A DNA stretch of 64,000 nucleotides from Mesonia oceanica (GCF_902499555.1 NZ_CABVMM010000008.1:62001-126000), one strand, 5' to 3'; positions 51,530 to 60,479 are shown, counted from the first letter of the stretch. Notes: generated by a model from the letters alone, not told the origin. Made by a program: numbers and translations.

Positions 51530-52771
51530 ATGAAAACCAACTATAGAATAGCCTGGGTACATCTCACGTCAAGATTTCGGCAATTAGCGGTGGCAACGCT
51601 CAGTGTCACCTTTGGGATATCAATGTTCATCTTTATGAATAGTTTTATATCTGGAGTCAATGAAGCACAGACAGTCATCACATTTACCTCCCTGGCGCAT
51701 ATCCGTATTTACAACGATTTGTCGGCCAGAGAACCAGCAAAGTTGATTCCAGATACGGTAGCAGGCAATGCGTTATCTGTTGTTAACAATGCCCGAAATA
51801 TTCGCTATACGGAAGGAATAAAAGACGCTGGTCCTATTCTAAAGGCCTTAAAAAAGCAAAAAGCCATAACAGGTATTTCACCCCAGATAAATACTAATGT
51901 GTTCATTCAAAATGGCGTCACACAGATTAGCGCAGCACTTTCAGGTGTGGATGTACAGAAAGAAAATAAAGTTTTTCATACGGCAGATTATGTAGTAGAA
52001 GGAGATTTTTTCGATTTGCAAAAACATCCGAATGGGATTATTCTGGGCAAAGGCCTGGCTCAAATATTGGGTGTAAAGGTAGGTGATAATATTAGTCTAA
52101 CCTCCGCCAGCGGGGGAAGCAAAAATTTCACCATAATTGGATTATTGGAAACCGGAGCTACAGGTGTGGACCGCAGCAAAGCTATTGTTTCTTTGCTGGC
52201 GGCGAGACAGCTCAACTCTAAAAATAAATCCTATGTCACAGATATCCAAATAGCCGTTTCCGATTACAACAAAGCCCAAAAAGTAGCGGCTAGTATGGCG
52301 GGCATTACTTCGTACAAAATTGAGCCCTGGCAACTGGGAAACAGCCAGCTCGATTCCGCGAACAAACTTCGTTACATTATGTCTTTCGTCATCTCCGTTA
52401 CCATACTTATTGTGGCAGGATTTGGTATTTACAACATTATGAATATGACGGTAAACGAAAAAATCAAAGAGATTGCCATTTTAAAAGCAATGGGGTACAG
52501 CGGAAGGGATATTGTTATTATTTTTCTTACTCAATCTATTGTGATCGGTTTGGTTGGCGGAATATTGGGCTTGGTATTGGGTTACATAATCTCTGTGTGC
52601 ACCGGTTACATCCCTTTTCGTATAGCAACCAGCACTACGCTGCCCATTAATTTCAACACAAGTGATTACGTGCTAGGATTTGTATTTGGTATAGTTATTA
52701 CTTTTTTGGCGGGCTACTTTCCGGCATCCAAGGCCTCTAAGGTCGATCCTGTGACTATTATCAGAGGTTAA
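51530..52771 (+). CDS. MacB/FtsX-type ABC transporter permease
   Basis: This 413-residue protein has one N-terminal membrane helix (about 18-38), a periplasmic core domain (to about 270) and three C-terminal helices, with the FtsX signature NEKIKEIAILKAMGYSGRDI. The closing motif PASKASKVDPVTIIRG is typical of MacB/LolE permeases. Such pumps expel substrates from the periplasm by mechanotransmission. The ATPase gene lies 150 bp downstream, after a tiny membrane peptide gene. Confidence 0.93.
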   Translation: MKTNYRIAWVHLTSRFRQLAVATLSVTFGISMFIFMNSFISGVNEAQTVITFTSLAHIRIYNDLSAREPAKLIPDTVAGNALSVVNNARNIRYTEGIKDAGPILKALKKQKAITGISPQINTNVFIQNGVTQISAALSGVDVQKENKVFHTADYVVEGDFFDLQKHPNGIILGKGLAQILGVKVGDNISLTSASGGSKNFTIIGLLETGATGVDRSKAIVSLLAARQLNSKNKSYVTDIQIAVSDYNKAQKVAASMAGITSYKIEPWQLGNSQLDSANKLRYIMSFVISVTILIVAGFGIYNIMNMTVNEKIKEIAILKAMGYSGRDIVIIFLTQSIVIGLVGGILGLVLGYIISVCTGYIPFRIATSTTLPINFNTSDYVLGFVFGIVITFLAGYFPASKASKVDPVTIIRG

Positions 52772-52782
52772 TTGTCATTTAT

Positions 52783-52911
52783 ATGAGAAAATTTAAAAAG
52801 ATCATTATTAATGAGCTGTTAGTAGTAATATTAATTGCAATGTTAATACTGTTTTCTTATGCCTATAATTACTGTTACGACTATTACGAATACTATTATT
52901 ATGGATATTAA
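52783..52911 (+). CDS. 42-residue tyrosine-rich membrane peptide
   Basis: An ATG opens 42 codons between the permease and ATPase genes. Residues 1-10 are basic (MRKFKKIIIN), 11-27 form one membrane helix, and the last 17 residues hold ten tyrosines and one cysteine (YNYCYDYYEYYYYGY-type tail). It starts 11 bp after the permease stop and ends 10 bp before the ATPase. Coding is supported by spacing and regular domain layout; it may be an accessory subunit or metal-binding peptide. No family is recognised. Confidence 0.55.
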   Translation: MRKFKKIIINELLVVILIAMLILFSYAYNYCYDYYEYYYYGY

Positions 52912-52921
52912 ATAAATTAAA

Positions 52922-53596
52922 ATGAAAGCATTATCAGTAAATAAAATCAATAAATATTTTTATGTGGCGCAAAAATTCCAAGTGCTGAAAGAAGTGAATT
53001 TTGACATTAATCAAGGAGAGTTTGTATCGATTATCGGAAAATCAGGATCTGGAAAATCGACGCTGTTATATTTGTTATCGACAATGGATACCGATTATGA
53101 AGGTGCCATTAGCATCAATGGAACTACCGTGACCGGAAAATCTCAAAATGAACTTGCTGCTTTTCGGAACGCCCATATCGGCTTTGTATTCCAGTTCCAC
53201 TACTTATTGCCAGAATTTTCGTTAGTAGAAAACATTATGCTTCCTGCATTGAAATTGAAACTAAAAAGCAAGGAAGAAATTGAACATCGGGCCGTTGAAC
53301 TTTTGGGAATGCTCGATATGAAAGGAACCGAATTGAAGAAGGCCGCGGCCATATCAGGCGGTCAGGCACAACGGGTAGCGATAGCCCGCGCTTTGATCAA
53401 TGATCCTGCCGTGATTATGGGCGATGAGCCTACAGGCAACCTTGACAGTCGTAATACCGCCATTGTGTTTGACATCTTCAAAGAATTGGCACATAATAAG
53501 GGACAGACCATTATTGCCGTAACGCACGATGATGAATTTGCACAAAAGAGCGATCGTATTATCGAATTAAAAGACGGGAAAATTATCAACGAATGA
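52922..53596 (+). CDS. LolD/MacB-type ABC transporter ATPase
   Basis: The 224-residue protein has Walker A GKSGSGKST, the Q-loop VFQFHYLLPEFS, the signature SGGQAQRVAIARAL, Walker B VIMGDEPTGNLD and the H-loop VTHDDEFA. It is the energy-coupling subunit for the MacB/FtsX-type permease encoded upstream. The gene overlaps the next one by 4 bp. Confidence 0.95.
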   Translation: MKALSVNKINKYFYVAQKFQVLKEVNFDINQGEFVSIIGKSGSGKSTLLYLLSTMDTDYEGAISINGTTVTGKSQNELAAFRNAHIGFVFQFHYLLPEFSLVENIMLPALKLKLKSKEEIEHRAVELLGMLDMKGTELKKAAAISGGQAQRVAIARALINDPAVIMGDEPTGNLDSRNTAIVFDIFKELAHNKGQTIIAVTHDDEFAQKSDRIIELKDGKIINE

Positions 53597-54477
53597 AAAA
53601 GATAGTAATCTTTGGGCTATTCCTTATGGTTATCCCAGGTGTTCTGAAAGCACAAACGGTTAATAAAATACCCTTTACGACAATTGATTACACTACTAAC
53701 CGACTGAAAAACGATTCAGTAAATGCCAATACCCAACAGATGAATGCTTTTATCCAAATTCCATTGCTACACAATGAAAAAAGGTTGATAGGGACCCGAA
53801 TCGCATACAACAGCCAAAACATCACAAATGTAGACGATATGATGAACGCTTATCTTTACGGTATTTCTGCAAATTTGTATTGGCGAAGAACATTTGCACC
53901 AGGCAAACAATTACACATTTTTGCCCAGGCTGGTCTGTATTCTGATTTGAAAGACATTAGTGGAAATAATTTTCGGTACTTATTTGGCGCAACGTATATT
54001 ACCCAAAAGACCGAAAAACTTAAAACCGGATTAGGTCTGGGCTATGCCCGACAATTTTTTGGACATCAAATTATTCCCTTCATTTCTGTCAATTATAAAA
54101 TCAGTGATCGCTGGACCTTTAGTGGTGCACTTCCGATGAGGCCACAATTAAGTTATGTGATATCCGAAAGATGGATCTGGGTGCTGCAAATCAACGGCAA
54201 TGTAGAAAGTTACCGCCTTTCTGAAAAGGATGATGACAACGCCTTCATACAGACGACAACCTGGGAAGGCCTTAGCAAAATCAAATACGTATTTGCTAAA
54301 AAACATCAAATTCATTTTGGTCTTGGCATTATGCAGCAAACCATCAATCGGTATGCAGATGCAAGCAGCAATAACTGGAAAATTATTACTTTCGATCTGA
54401 GCAAACGCGATGAACCTACTGATCGCATAAAACTGGGGGGAACGACCATTAATTTTGGGTATTCTTTGTTATTTTAA
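53593..54477 (+). CDS. DUF6268-like outer-membrane protein
   Basis: The 294-residue protein has a signal peptide ending LKAQ and a beta-strand-rich mature part with alternating aromatics (FIQIPLLHNEKRLIGTRIAY, WTFSGALPMRPQLSYVIS) and ends in FGYSLLF, an outer-membrane barrel end. It matches the DUF6268 style. Its place between pump and two-component genes suggests a role in the same response, perhaps as outer-membrane sensor or pore. Confidence 0.75.
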   Translation: MKKIVIFGLFLMVIPGVLKAQTVNKIPFTTIDYTTNRLKNDSVNANTQQMNAFIQIPLLHNEKRLIGTRIAYNSQNITNVDDMMNAYLYGISANLYWRRTFAPGKQLHIFAQAGLYSDLKDISGNNFRYLFGATYITQKTEKLKTGLGLGYARQFFGHQIIPFISVNYKISDRWTFSGALPMRPQLSYVISERWIWVLQINGNVESYRLSEKDDDNAFIQTTTWEGLSKIKYVFAKKHQIHFGLGIMQQTINRYADASSNNWKIITFDLSKRDEPTDRIKLGGTTINFGYSLLF

Positions 54478-54502
54478 TAAATTCAGGTATTATATTATCC
54501 TT

Positions 54503-55507
54503 TTGAAGAAGTTAAAACTAGAACATATTCTACCCATTGGCGTTGCAGTTTTGTTGCCACCCATCAATGTATTGTCCCACCAGCAAGATTGGACTTTTTC
54601 TGGTGAAGAGGGATTGGATCGCTGGTTTATTTCGACAGTCATACTTTGGGCCGATTGGTATTTTCTGTTTTGGATTTTAAAAGTTCGATTTCCTTATAAA
54701 ATAATGTTGACTATCATTTCGATGGCTGTTTTTGCGATTATTGTAGCCTCGCTGGTACATCCTTTTCTCCCTAATACTTTCGGAGAAGTATGGTTTAGGA
54801 ATGATTTGGTATTTAAAATCCTGGCTGCTTCGCTGCTCTTGTTTTTAATTCAGTATGCCTTATCCAGTACCCAAAAAGTGGGGAAACTTGCGCTGGAAAA
54901 AGAGCAGGCCATTACAGAATCTTACAAGTCTCGGCTTATGGCATTGCGTACGCGTGTAGATCCACATTTTTTATACAATACGCTGAACACCTTAAGGGTT
55001 TTGGTGCGCAAGAAAGACCCGAATGCCGAAAATTTTGTGATGAACCTATCCCAGTTTTACCGTTTGACACTGCGCTCGCGAACAAGTGTCACCACAACGT
55101 TGCAAGAAGAATTGGTAACTATGGATGCCTATCTTTTTTTGATGAACCAACGTATGCCGGGCAATATGTATTTCAACAAAAACATTGATGATAATTGGTT
55201 TAATTATCACCTGCCTACAATGAGCTTACAAATCTTGATAGAAAACTGCCTTAAACATAATCGCATTTCCTCCAGCGAGCCTTTGGATATCAATCTATTC
55301 GTAAGCAAAAAAGGAAAACTGGTTTGCACCAATACGTTGCAACCCAAGATATCGGTCATAGAAAAATCAGGTTATGGGTTGCAAAATATAGAAAAGGTCT
55401 ATGAGCTGCTCCGCGTAAAGGAAGGTATGACCATAGATAAAACGGAGACTCAATTTAAAGTGACATTACAATTACTGGAAGATGAATATATTAATCGTAG
55501 AAGATGA
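54503..55507 (+). CDS. LytS-type sensor histidine kinase
   Basis: The start is set at a TTG at 54503 (LKKLKLEHI); the frame is open to another TTG at 54455 that would overlap the previous gene. There are about 334 residues with four membrane helices (to about 130), a coiled coil, then the His_kinase motif LRTRVDPHFLYNTLNTLRVL with the phospho-accepting His, and an ATPase part with ILIENCLKHN and SGYGLQNI. It overlaps its LytTR regulator gene by 26 bp. Confidence 0.9.
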   Translation: MKKLKLEHILPIGVAVLLPPINVLSHQQDWTFSGEEGLDRWFISTVILWADWYFLFWILKVRFPYKIMLTIISMAVFAIIVASLVHPFLPNTFGEVWFRNDLVFKILAASLLLFLIQYALSSTQKVGKLALEKEQAITESYKSRLMALRTRVDPHFLYNTLNTLRVLVRKKDPNAENFVMNLSQFYRLTLRSRTSVTTTLQEELVTMDAYLFLMNQRMPGNMYFNKNIDDNWFNYHLPTMSLQILIENCLKHNRISSSEPLDINLFVSKKGKLVCTNTLQPKISVIEKSGYGLQNIEKVYELLRVKEGMTIDKTETQFKVTLQLLEDEYINRRR

Positions 55508-56246
55508 GCAACACACCGCAGCCTTGCTGAAAGAAATCATTGAGCAAAACCCTGACACCTTGGTTGTAGCAATTGAAAGTTCAGTGATTGGAACTGTTGA
55601 CTATCTGGTGAAGTACCAACCTAAGATCGATTTGATTTTTATGGACATACAACTCAGCGATGGCCACAGTTTTGAAATTTTTAAACAAATCGATATTGAA
55701 GTGCCCGTCATTTTTTGTACCTCTTTTGACCAATATGGGATAGATGCCATTCAAAACAATGGTATAGACTACATCCTCAAACCTTTTGAAGATGCACGTG
55801 TACATCAATCGTTAGAAAAATATCGAAAATCTACGGAACGGTTACGGAAAAAATGGATGATCCATTTCACTTCTCAGGATGAAAAAACAGCTAATTACCA
55901 AAAAATCTTTCTAGGTCAAAAGAAAGAAAAATCTATGGTGGTGGCGATTGAAGATATTGCGATGTTTTCACTGGAATATGAAACCACATACCTATACACT
56001 TTCAAAAATGAAAAAATGCCAATCTACAAAACTTTGGAATATGTTGAGCAAGCGGTGAATTCTGCCGATTTTTATCGTATCAATAGGCAAATGATTGTGG
56101 CTAAAAGCGCTGTGATAGCTATCGAGCCTTACTTCAACCGTAAAATAGCACTTCAGATTATTATTGAAGGTCCGGAACGCCCTGTGGTGAGCCGGTTAAA
56201 AGTGACGGAGTTTAAAGTTTGGTTGCAGGGCACAGCTCTTGATTAA
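55482..56246 (+). CDS. LytTR-type response regulator
   Basis: The 254-residue protein has a receiver domain (ILIVEDEQHTAALL, phospho-acceptor Asp in IFMDIQLSDG, Lys in DYILKPFE) and a C-terminal LytTR DNA-binding domain (IAMFSLEYETTYLYT, FYRINRQMIVAKSAV, RPVVSRLKVTEFKVWL). With the LytS kinase it probably controls the efflux operon in front of it. LytTR sites were not identified. Confidence 0.93.
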   Translation: MNILIVEDEQHTAALLKEIIEQNPDTLVVAIESSVIGTVDYLVKYQPKIDLIFMDIQLSDGHSFEIFKQIDIEVPVIFCTSFDQYGIDAIQNNGIDYILKPFEDARVHQSLEKYRKSTERLRKKWMIHFTSQDEKTANYQKIFLGQKKEKSMVVAIEDIAMFSLEYETTYLYTFKNEKMPIYKTLEYVEQAVNSADFYRINRQMIVAKSAVIAIEPYFNRKIALQIIIEGPERPVVSRLKVTEFKVWLQGTALD

Positions 56247-56842
56247 GAATTAGATGAAAGGTAACAACACCAATACTGAACGATGGTAAATCATAGGCAC
56301 CGATTTGCTTTTTACAATGTCAGATTTTAGTTAAAGTTGATTGTGCGTCCTATAGAATTATTAATTTTTTTTGGATTAGTAATAAAATAAAGAAGAAAAA
56401 AGTATATCGCTTGTTACATCCTTATGCTCACTCAAAGAGTTGATAACAACAAGCCATTATCTCCAATTTACGTTTATGATCTTTTTGTGAAAACTGGTGA
56501 TGTCTTCATCTGATTATAACTGGTTGAAAAATTAAATAACGAATAGGTCTTCTTTTTCTATTTATGCGATTATAAATATAGTCCCATCCAAGTAAAGTTA
56601 GACTTTAGAATTTGCCAGAAATTCAAAAAATCTGCCACCACTTATTGGTGAAATAATTAAAAACGAAGTTAAATATTAAACTTAGAAAATGAAGTAAGAG
56701 TTATTTTCTCAATTAAATTTTCGGAAAAAAAACTTAGAATTTGGTTCCAATTGCTATCAAATGAGATCATTCTAAGTCACTCATTTTAATTTATTTGAAA
56801 TAAGTAAAATTCTGTACCTATTCTGTACCCATTAAAAAACAA
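56247..56842. other. 600-bp spacer before the tRNA gene
   Basis: There is no credible gene in this AT-rich stretch. Two tandem copies of TTCTGTACC occur at 56810-56818 and 56821-56829, next to the tRNA terminator. Such a spot, near the 3' end of a tRNA gene, is a usual place for integration of mobile elements, but no integrase gene is present in the window. Confidence 0.5.
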
Positions 56843-56868
56843 AAGGCTTTCGATTTCTCGAAAGCCTT
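56843..56868 (-). terminator. Terminator of the tRNA-Met gene
   Basis: AAGGCTTTCGA (56843-56853) pairs perfectly with TCGAAAGCCTT (56858-56868) around TTTC. On the minus strand a T run follows, as needed for the tRNA transcript. Confidence 0.8.
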
Positions 56869-56878
56869 GTTATTACTG

Positions 56879-56952
56879 TAGCGAGACCGAGATTTGAACT
56901 CGGGACCTCCGGGTTATGAATCCGACGCTCTAACCAACTGAGCTACCTCGCC
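56879..56952 (-). tRNA. tRNA-Met (anticodon CAT)
   Basis: On the minus strand the 74 bases fold as a cloverleaf: acceptor GGCGAGG with a partner of U-G ends, D arm AGCTCAGTTGGTTAGAGC, anticodon loop TTCATAA with anticodon CAT, and T arm with GTTCAAATC. No CCA is encoded. The sequence fits elongator tRNA-Met, although the CAT anticodon is also used for initiator tRNA and lysidine-modified tRNA-Ile. Confidence 0.93.
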
Positions 56953-57079
56953 GTTTGCGGGTGCAAATATAAAATTATTTTGTTCTGTAGCAAATAACTT
57001 TTTAAAAAATAAAATCATTAATTTTTCTTTTAATCTTACTCAAGAATATATATATTGCCTTTCAACTAATTTTTGACGT

Positions 57080-57475
57080 ATGAGCAATAAAATCAAATAT
57101 GAAATGGAGTTCCCTATCCAAGCGTCTCCATCACTATTATATCAATATCTATCGACTCCTTCAGGTCTAAGTGAGTGGTATGCAGACAATGTGAATTCTA
57201 GAGGTGAGATTTTCACCTTTATTTGGGAAGGTAGCGAAGAGCAAGCTAAACTGCTAAGTAAAAAAAGTGACGAACGTATTAAAATGCGTTGGTTGGAAGA
57301 TGAGGAAGAGGGAAATTCCTATTTTTTCGAATTGCGTATTCAGGTAGATGAAATTACCAAAGATGTTTCTTTAATGATTACCGATTTTGCCGAAGATGAA
57401 GAAGAAGTGAATGAAGGAAAAATGCTTTGGGAAAATATGATTTCTGACTTAAAACATGTGTTAGGTTCTGCCTAA
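57080..57475 (+). CDS. START-like (SRPBCC/AHSA1-type) domain protein
   Basis: The 131-residue protein has the START-like pattern EFPIQASPSLLYQYLSTPSGLSEWYADNV (quoted in two parts) with a following beta sheet (IFTFIWEGSEEQAKL, IKMRWLEDEE) and an acidic C-terminal helix (MLWENMISDLKHVLG). Members of this Bacteroidota family are small soluble proteins with a hydrophobic pocket; the ligand is unknown. A single-gene unit upstream of the aminotransferase gene. Confidence 0.85.
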   Translation: MSNKIKYEMEFPIQASPSLLYQYLSTPSGLSEWYADNVNSRGEIFTFIWEGSEEQAKLLSKKSDERIKMRWLEDEEEGNSYFFELRIQVDEITKDVSLMITDFAEDEEEVNEGKMLWENMISDLKHVLGSA

Positions 57476-57493
57476 AAGACATTTTCAATTTTG

Positions 57494-57531
57494 TATATTT
57501 GCCCCGTTTTTATTGAAAAATCGGGGTTTTT
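57494..57531 (+). promoter_or_regulatory. -7 box and hairpin abutting a start codon
   Basis: TATATTTG (57494-57501) is a perfect -7 box. CCCCG at 57502 pairs with CGGGG at 57522-57526, with T5/A5 extending the stem, and six T follow directly before the ATG at 57533. It can end the upstream transcript and also lies in the leader of the aminotransferase gene. Confidence 0.5.
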
Positions 57532-57532
57532 T

Positions 57533-58378
57533 ATGGTCAATTTTGAAGGTAATATTATAGAAGAACAAGAAGCAAACATTAGCTTAAACAACCGGAGCTT
57601 TAATTATGCCGATGGAATTTTTGAAACCATTCGGGTAATTAACGGTAAAGTAATGTTTTGGGAAGATCATTATTTTAGGTTAATGTCTTCCATGCGTATT
57701 TTACGAATGAATATCCCGATGGAGTTTTCCCCGGAATTTCTGGAAGAGCAAATCCTTCAGCTCATTGAAAAAAACGGACTTTCTAACACGCCCACTAAAG
57801 TAAAAATAAACGTTTTTAGAAAAGAAGGTGGTTTGTATAGGCCCACCACTCGGGAAGTAAGCTATTTTATAAGAACTTTTGAATTGGAAAATCCTTTTTA
57901 TACCATTAATGAGGAGGATTATGAAGTAGAATTATTTAAAGACCATTACCTCACTAGCGGATTACTTTCTACGCTAAAATCTACCAATAAAATAATAAAT
58001 GTGCTTGCCAGTATTTATGCCGAAGAAAACGATTACCAAAATTGTTTATTGGTAAACGAAAAGAAAAGTGTAGTGGAAGGCATTAATGGGAACCTGTTTG
58101 TGGTAAAAGGCAATACCATAAAAACCGCTCCCTTGGAAGAAGGCTGCTTAAACGGAATTACCCGAAAAAAATTAATTGAAGTTATTGGTAAATTAGACGA
58201 TTTCACGCTGGAAGAAGCAGCAGTTTCCCCTTTTGAACTTCAAAAAGCAGATGAGTTGTTCCTCACTAATGTAATTACCGGAATTCAACCCATTACCAAG
58301 TATAGAAAGAAGACATTTGAAAATAAAGTAGCCAAACAATTACTGGCCAAACTAAATGCTAGTGCTAGGTTAGCTTAA
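57533..58378 (+). CDS. Class IV aminotransferase (BCAT/ADCL type)
   Basis: The start is placed at MVNFEGNII (57533), giving 281 residues. The class IV PLP fold is clear: NRSFNYADGIFETIRV (about 18-33), FWEDHYFRL, the catalytic Lys in STLKSTNKIINVLAS (about 150-164), VVEGINGNLFVV with the phosphate-binding turn, and LNGITRKKLIE. The exact substrate (branched-chain amino acids, 4-amino-4-deoxychorismate or D-amino acids) cannot be told by eye. It converges with the YqgE gene. Confidence 0.88.
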   Translation: MVNFEGNIIEEQEANISLNNRSFNYADGIFETIRVINGKVMFWEDHYFRLMSSMRILRMNIPMEFSPEFLEEQILQLIEKNGLSNTPTKVKINVFRKEGGLYRPTTREVSYFIRTFELENPFYTINEEDYEVELFKDHYLTSGLLSTLKSTNKIINVLASIYAEENDYQNCLLVNEKKSVVEGINGNLFVVKGNTIKTAPLEEGCLNGITRKKLIEVIGKLDDFTLEEAAVSPFELQKADELFLTNVITGIQPITKYRKKTFENKVAKQLLAKLNASARLA

Positions 58379-58935
58379 TTGTAACTGGGGTTTTCCGGCG
58401 CATTGGACCAGATGAGGTATTCACCTCCTAATTCTTTCATTTTGTTTTTCCAGAAATCGGCATTGTTAGGTTGAAGTATGGTTTTATGATCTTGATCTTC
58501 AATCACGATCCAAGCGTTAGACTGTAATTCAGAATTTAATTGATCGGGATCCCAACCGGAATAGCCTAAAAAGAACTTAATATCGTCTTCGAGTATTAAG
58601 TTGTTGTCAATTAAGCTTTTAACCGCTTCGAAATTTCCACCCCAAAAAATTCCATTTTTAATTTCAATACTATCTGGAATTAGATTAGGAACTTTATGGA
58701 TAAAATAAAGGTTGTCCTGTTCTACTGGGCCACCATTATAAATTTGAAAATCTTTTTTCACCTCCGGAATTAAGTCTGAAAGTGTAAAATCCAGTTTTTT
58801 ATTAAGTATAAAACCAATGGAACCTTCTTGATTATGATCGGCCAATAAAACCACCGATCTATTAAAAGAAAGATCTCCAATAATGGAAGGCTCTGCTACT
58901 AATAATCTGCCCTTATTTGGTTGTAGTGATATCAA
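58375..58935 (-). CDS. YqgE/AlgH family protein
   Basis: The 186-residue protein has the family core: KGRLLVAEPSIIGDLSFNRS, VVLLADHNQEGSIGFILNK, YNGGPVEQDNLYFIHK, and FFLGYSGWDPDQLNSEL. The length is normal for the family. Function is not settled; in some Proteobacteria AlgH affects regulation. The stop codons of this gene and the convergent aminotransferase gene overlap. Confidence 0.93.
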   Translation of the reverse strand: MISLQPNKGRLLVAEPSIIGDLSFNRSVVLLADHNQEGSIGFILNKKLDFTLSDLIPEVKKDFQIYNGGPVEQDNLYFIHKVPNLIPDSIEIKNGIFWGGNFEAVKSLIDNNLILEDDIKFFLGYSGWDPDQLNSELQSNAWIVIEDQDHKTILQPNNADFWKNKMKELGGEYLIWSNAPENPSYN

Positions 58936-59010
58936 ATTTTAACCTGTTTTATTTTAAAACTAACTTAAAATTTTAATAAATGCAATATTTTAAAAAAAAA
59001 AGTAAAAAAA

Positions 59011-59036
59011 AAGCCTTTCAGATAGGAAAGGCTTTT
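59011..59036 (-). terminator. Terminator of the HU gene
   Basis: AAGCCTTTC (59011-59019) pairs with GAAAGGCTT (59026-59034). On the minus strand a long T run follows. Confidence 0.85.
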
Positions 59037-59073
59037 AATGTCTTTATGAATTAAACAGTTAATTCATAGAAGT

Positions 59074-59346
59074 TTAATTAACTGCTTTTTGTAAGTCAGA
59101 TCCAGCTTTAAACTTTACTACATTTTTAGCAGCGATTTTGATAGTTTTTCCAGTTTGTGGGTTTCTACCTTCACGAGCAGCTCTTTTAGATACAGCCCAA
59201 GATCCGAATCCTACTAGAGAAACTCTGTCACCTTTTTTAAGAGATCCTTCTACATTTCCTAAAAAAGATTCTAATGCTTTTTTAGCGGCAGCTTTAGAGA
59301 TTCCTGCGTCTTCTGCCATTGCATCAATTAAATTCGTTTTGTTCAT
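59074..59346 (-). CDS. HU family DNA-binding protein
   Basis: The start is placed at [13 protein letters not shown] (59346; the frame is open to a TTG at 59355), giving 90 residues. The HU fold is complete: [22 protein letters not shown], the saddle [25 protein letters not shown] (quoted in two parts) and the closing [15 protein letters not shown]. It is a nucleoid protein, expressed from a textbook Bacteroidota promoter, with its own terminator. Confidence 0.96.
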   Translation of the reverse strand: MNKTNLIDAMAEDAGISKAAAKKALESFLGNVEGSLKKGDRVSLVGFGSWAVSKRAAREGRNPQTGKTIKIAAKNVVKFKAGSDLQKAVN

Positions 59347-59396
59347 AATTTTCAATTTAAACTAATTGTTGGTTAAACATTTATTGTATTCATCTA

Positions 59397-59426
59397 CAAA
59401 TTTATACGGAATTCTTATCTATGCAA
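59397..59426 (-). promoter_or_regulatory. Bacteroidota -33/-7 promoter of the HU gene
   Basis: On the minus strand TTG (59426-59424), a 19-bp spacer and TAAATTTG (59404-59397) match the consensus exactly. It provides the reference against which the island and regulon promoters in this window can be judged. Confidence 0.8.
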
Positions 59427-59531
59427 GCAATAGCAAGGGAAATGCATATATTTGTTGATAACTTTGGTGAATTGTTGATAAAAGTTGTTTGTTTTATTTA
59501 ATTTTTGCTTATTATCAGTATTGATAAGGGT

Positions 59532-60479
59532 TTATAACATTTTTGCATTCGCTTTTAATTGAAAACCATTCAAAAGTTCGTTGGTTTTCATTTTCCGTTT
59601 TCCGGGAAGCTGAATTTCTTCAATTAAAATAAAACCATCATTCGTGGCAACTTTTAAAGATTTGTTTTCCTCTTTTATATAACCAATACTTTCCAAATGT
59701 TCTTCGATGGTATATTGCGCAGCATATACTTTGCACCTTAATTCTTTATCACCATTATCCATATAGGTCCAAGCAACAGGATACGGACTCAAACCTCTTA
59801 TGAGGTTGTAGATTTCTTTGGTGGGTTTGCTCCAGTCTATTTTGGTGTTTTCATTGTTTAATTTATAAGCTGTCTTTAGATCTCCTTCGGTAGTTTGTTT
59901 TTGGGTAGAAATAGTTTCAGCTTTAATTAAGGCTAGTGTTTCCACCACGGTATCTGCTCCCAAATGCATGAGCTTGTCGTGTAACGCCCCTGCATTTTCA
60001 TTTTCCTGGATAGGTAATTCCCGACTTAAAATAATTTCGCCGGTATCAATTTTATCATCGATAAAAAAAGTAGTCACCCCCGTTTTTTCTTCACCGTTGA
60101 TTATAGCCCAATTAATTGGGGCCGCTCCGCGATATTGCGGTAAAAGGGAAGCGTGTAAATTAAATGTACCTAATTCCGGGAAATCCCAAACTTTCTTGGG
60201 CAACATTCTAAAGGCAACTACTATAATTAAATTAGGGTTGAGCCTTTCTAAATCTGATTGAAACTCATCAGATTTTAAATTAGTAGGTTGCAACACTTCT
60301 AATTCATGAGCAAGTGCAGCTGTTTTAACCGCCGATTCACGCAATTTTTGCCCTCTTCCGGCTGGTTTATCGGGAGCAGTGACTACACCCACTACTTGAT
60401 AGTTTTCGCTGATCATTTTCTCTAGAATGGTCACGGCAAAATCTGGCGTTCCCATAAATAGTATGCGTAGGTCTCTCAT
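59532..60479 (-). CDS. fmt: Methionyl-tRNA formyltransferase
   Basis: The 315-residue protein has the N-terminal formyltransferase domain: RILFMGTPDFAVTILEKM, VVTAPDKPAGRGQKL, and the catalytic N-x-H-x-SLLP motif in FNLHASLLPQYRGAAPINWA, with the Asp of TTFFIDDKIDTGEI. The C-terminal domain is of normal length. It formylates initiator Met-tRNA. The gene start overlaps the recQ stop by 4 bp. Confidence 0.97.
   Translation of the reverse strand: MRDLRILFMGTPDFAVTILEKMISENYQVVGVVTAPDKPAGRGQKLRESAVKTAALAHELEVLQPTNLKSDEFQSDLERLNPNLIIVVAFRMLPKKVWDFPELGTFNLHASLLPQYRGAAPINWAIINGEEKTGVTTFFIDDKIDTGEIILSRELPIQENENAGALHDKLMHLGADTVVETLALIKAETISTQKQTTEGDLKTAYKLNNENTKIDWSKPTKEIYNLIRGLSPYPVAWTYMDNGDKELRCKVYAAQYTIEEHLESIGYIKEENKSLKVATNDGFILIEEIQLPGKRKMKTNELLNGFQLKANAKML

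Noticed and set aside
56879..56952. tRNA-Ile2 instead of tRNA-Met
   Set aside because: The CAT anticodon alone cannot exclude it, but the body and acceptor bases look like elongator tRNA-Met. The alternative is kept only as a caution.
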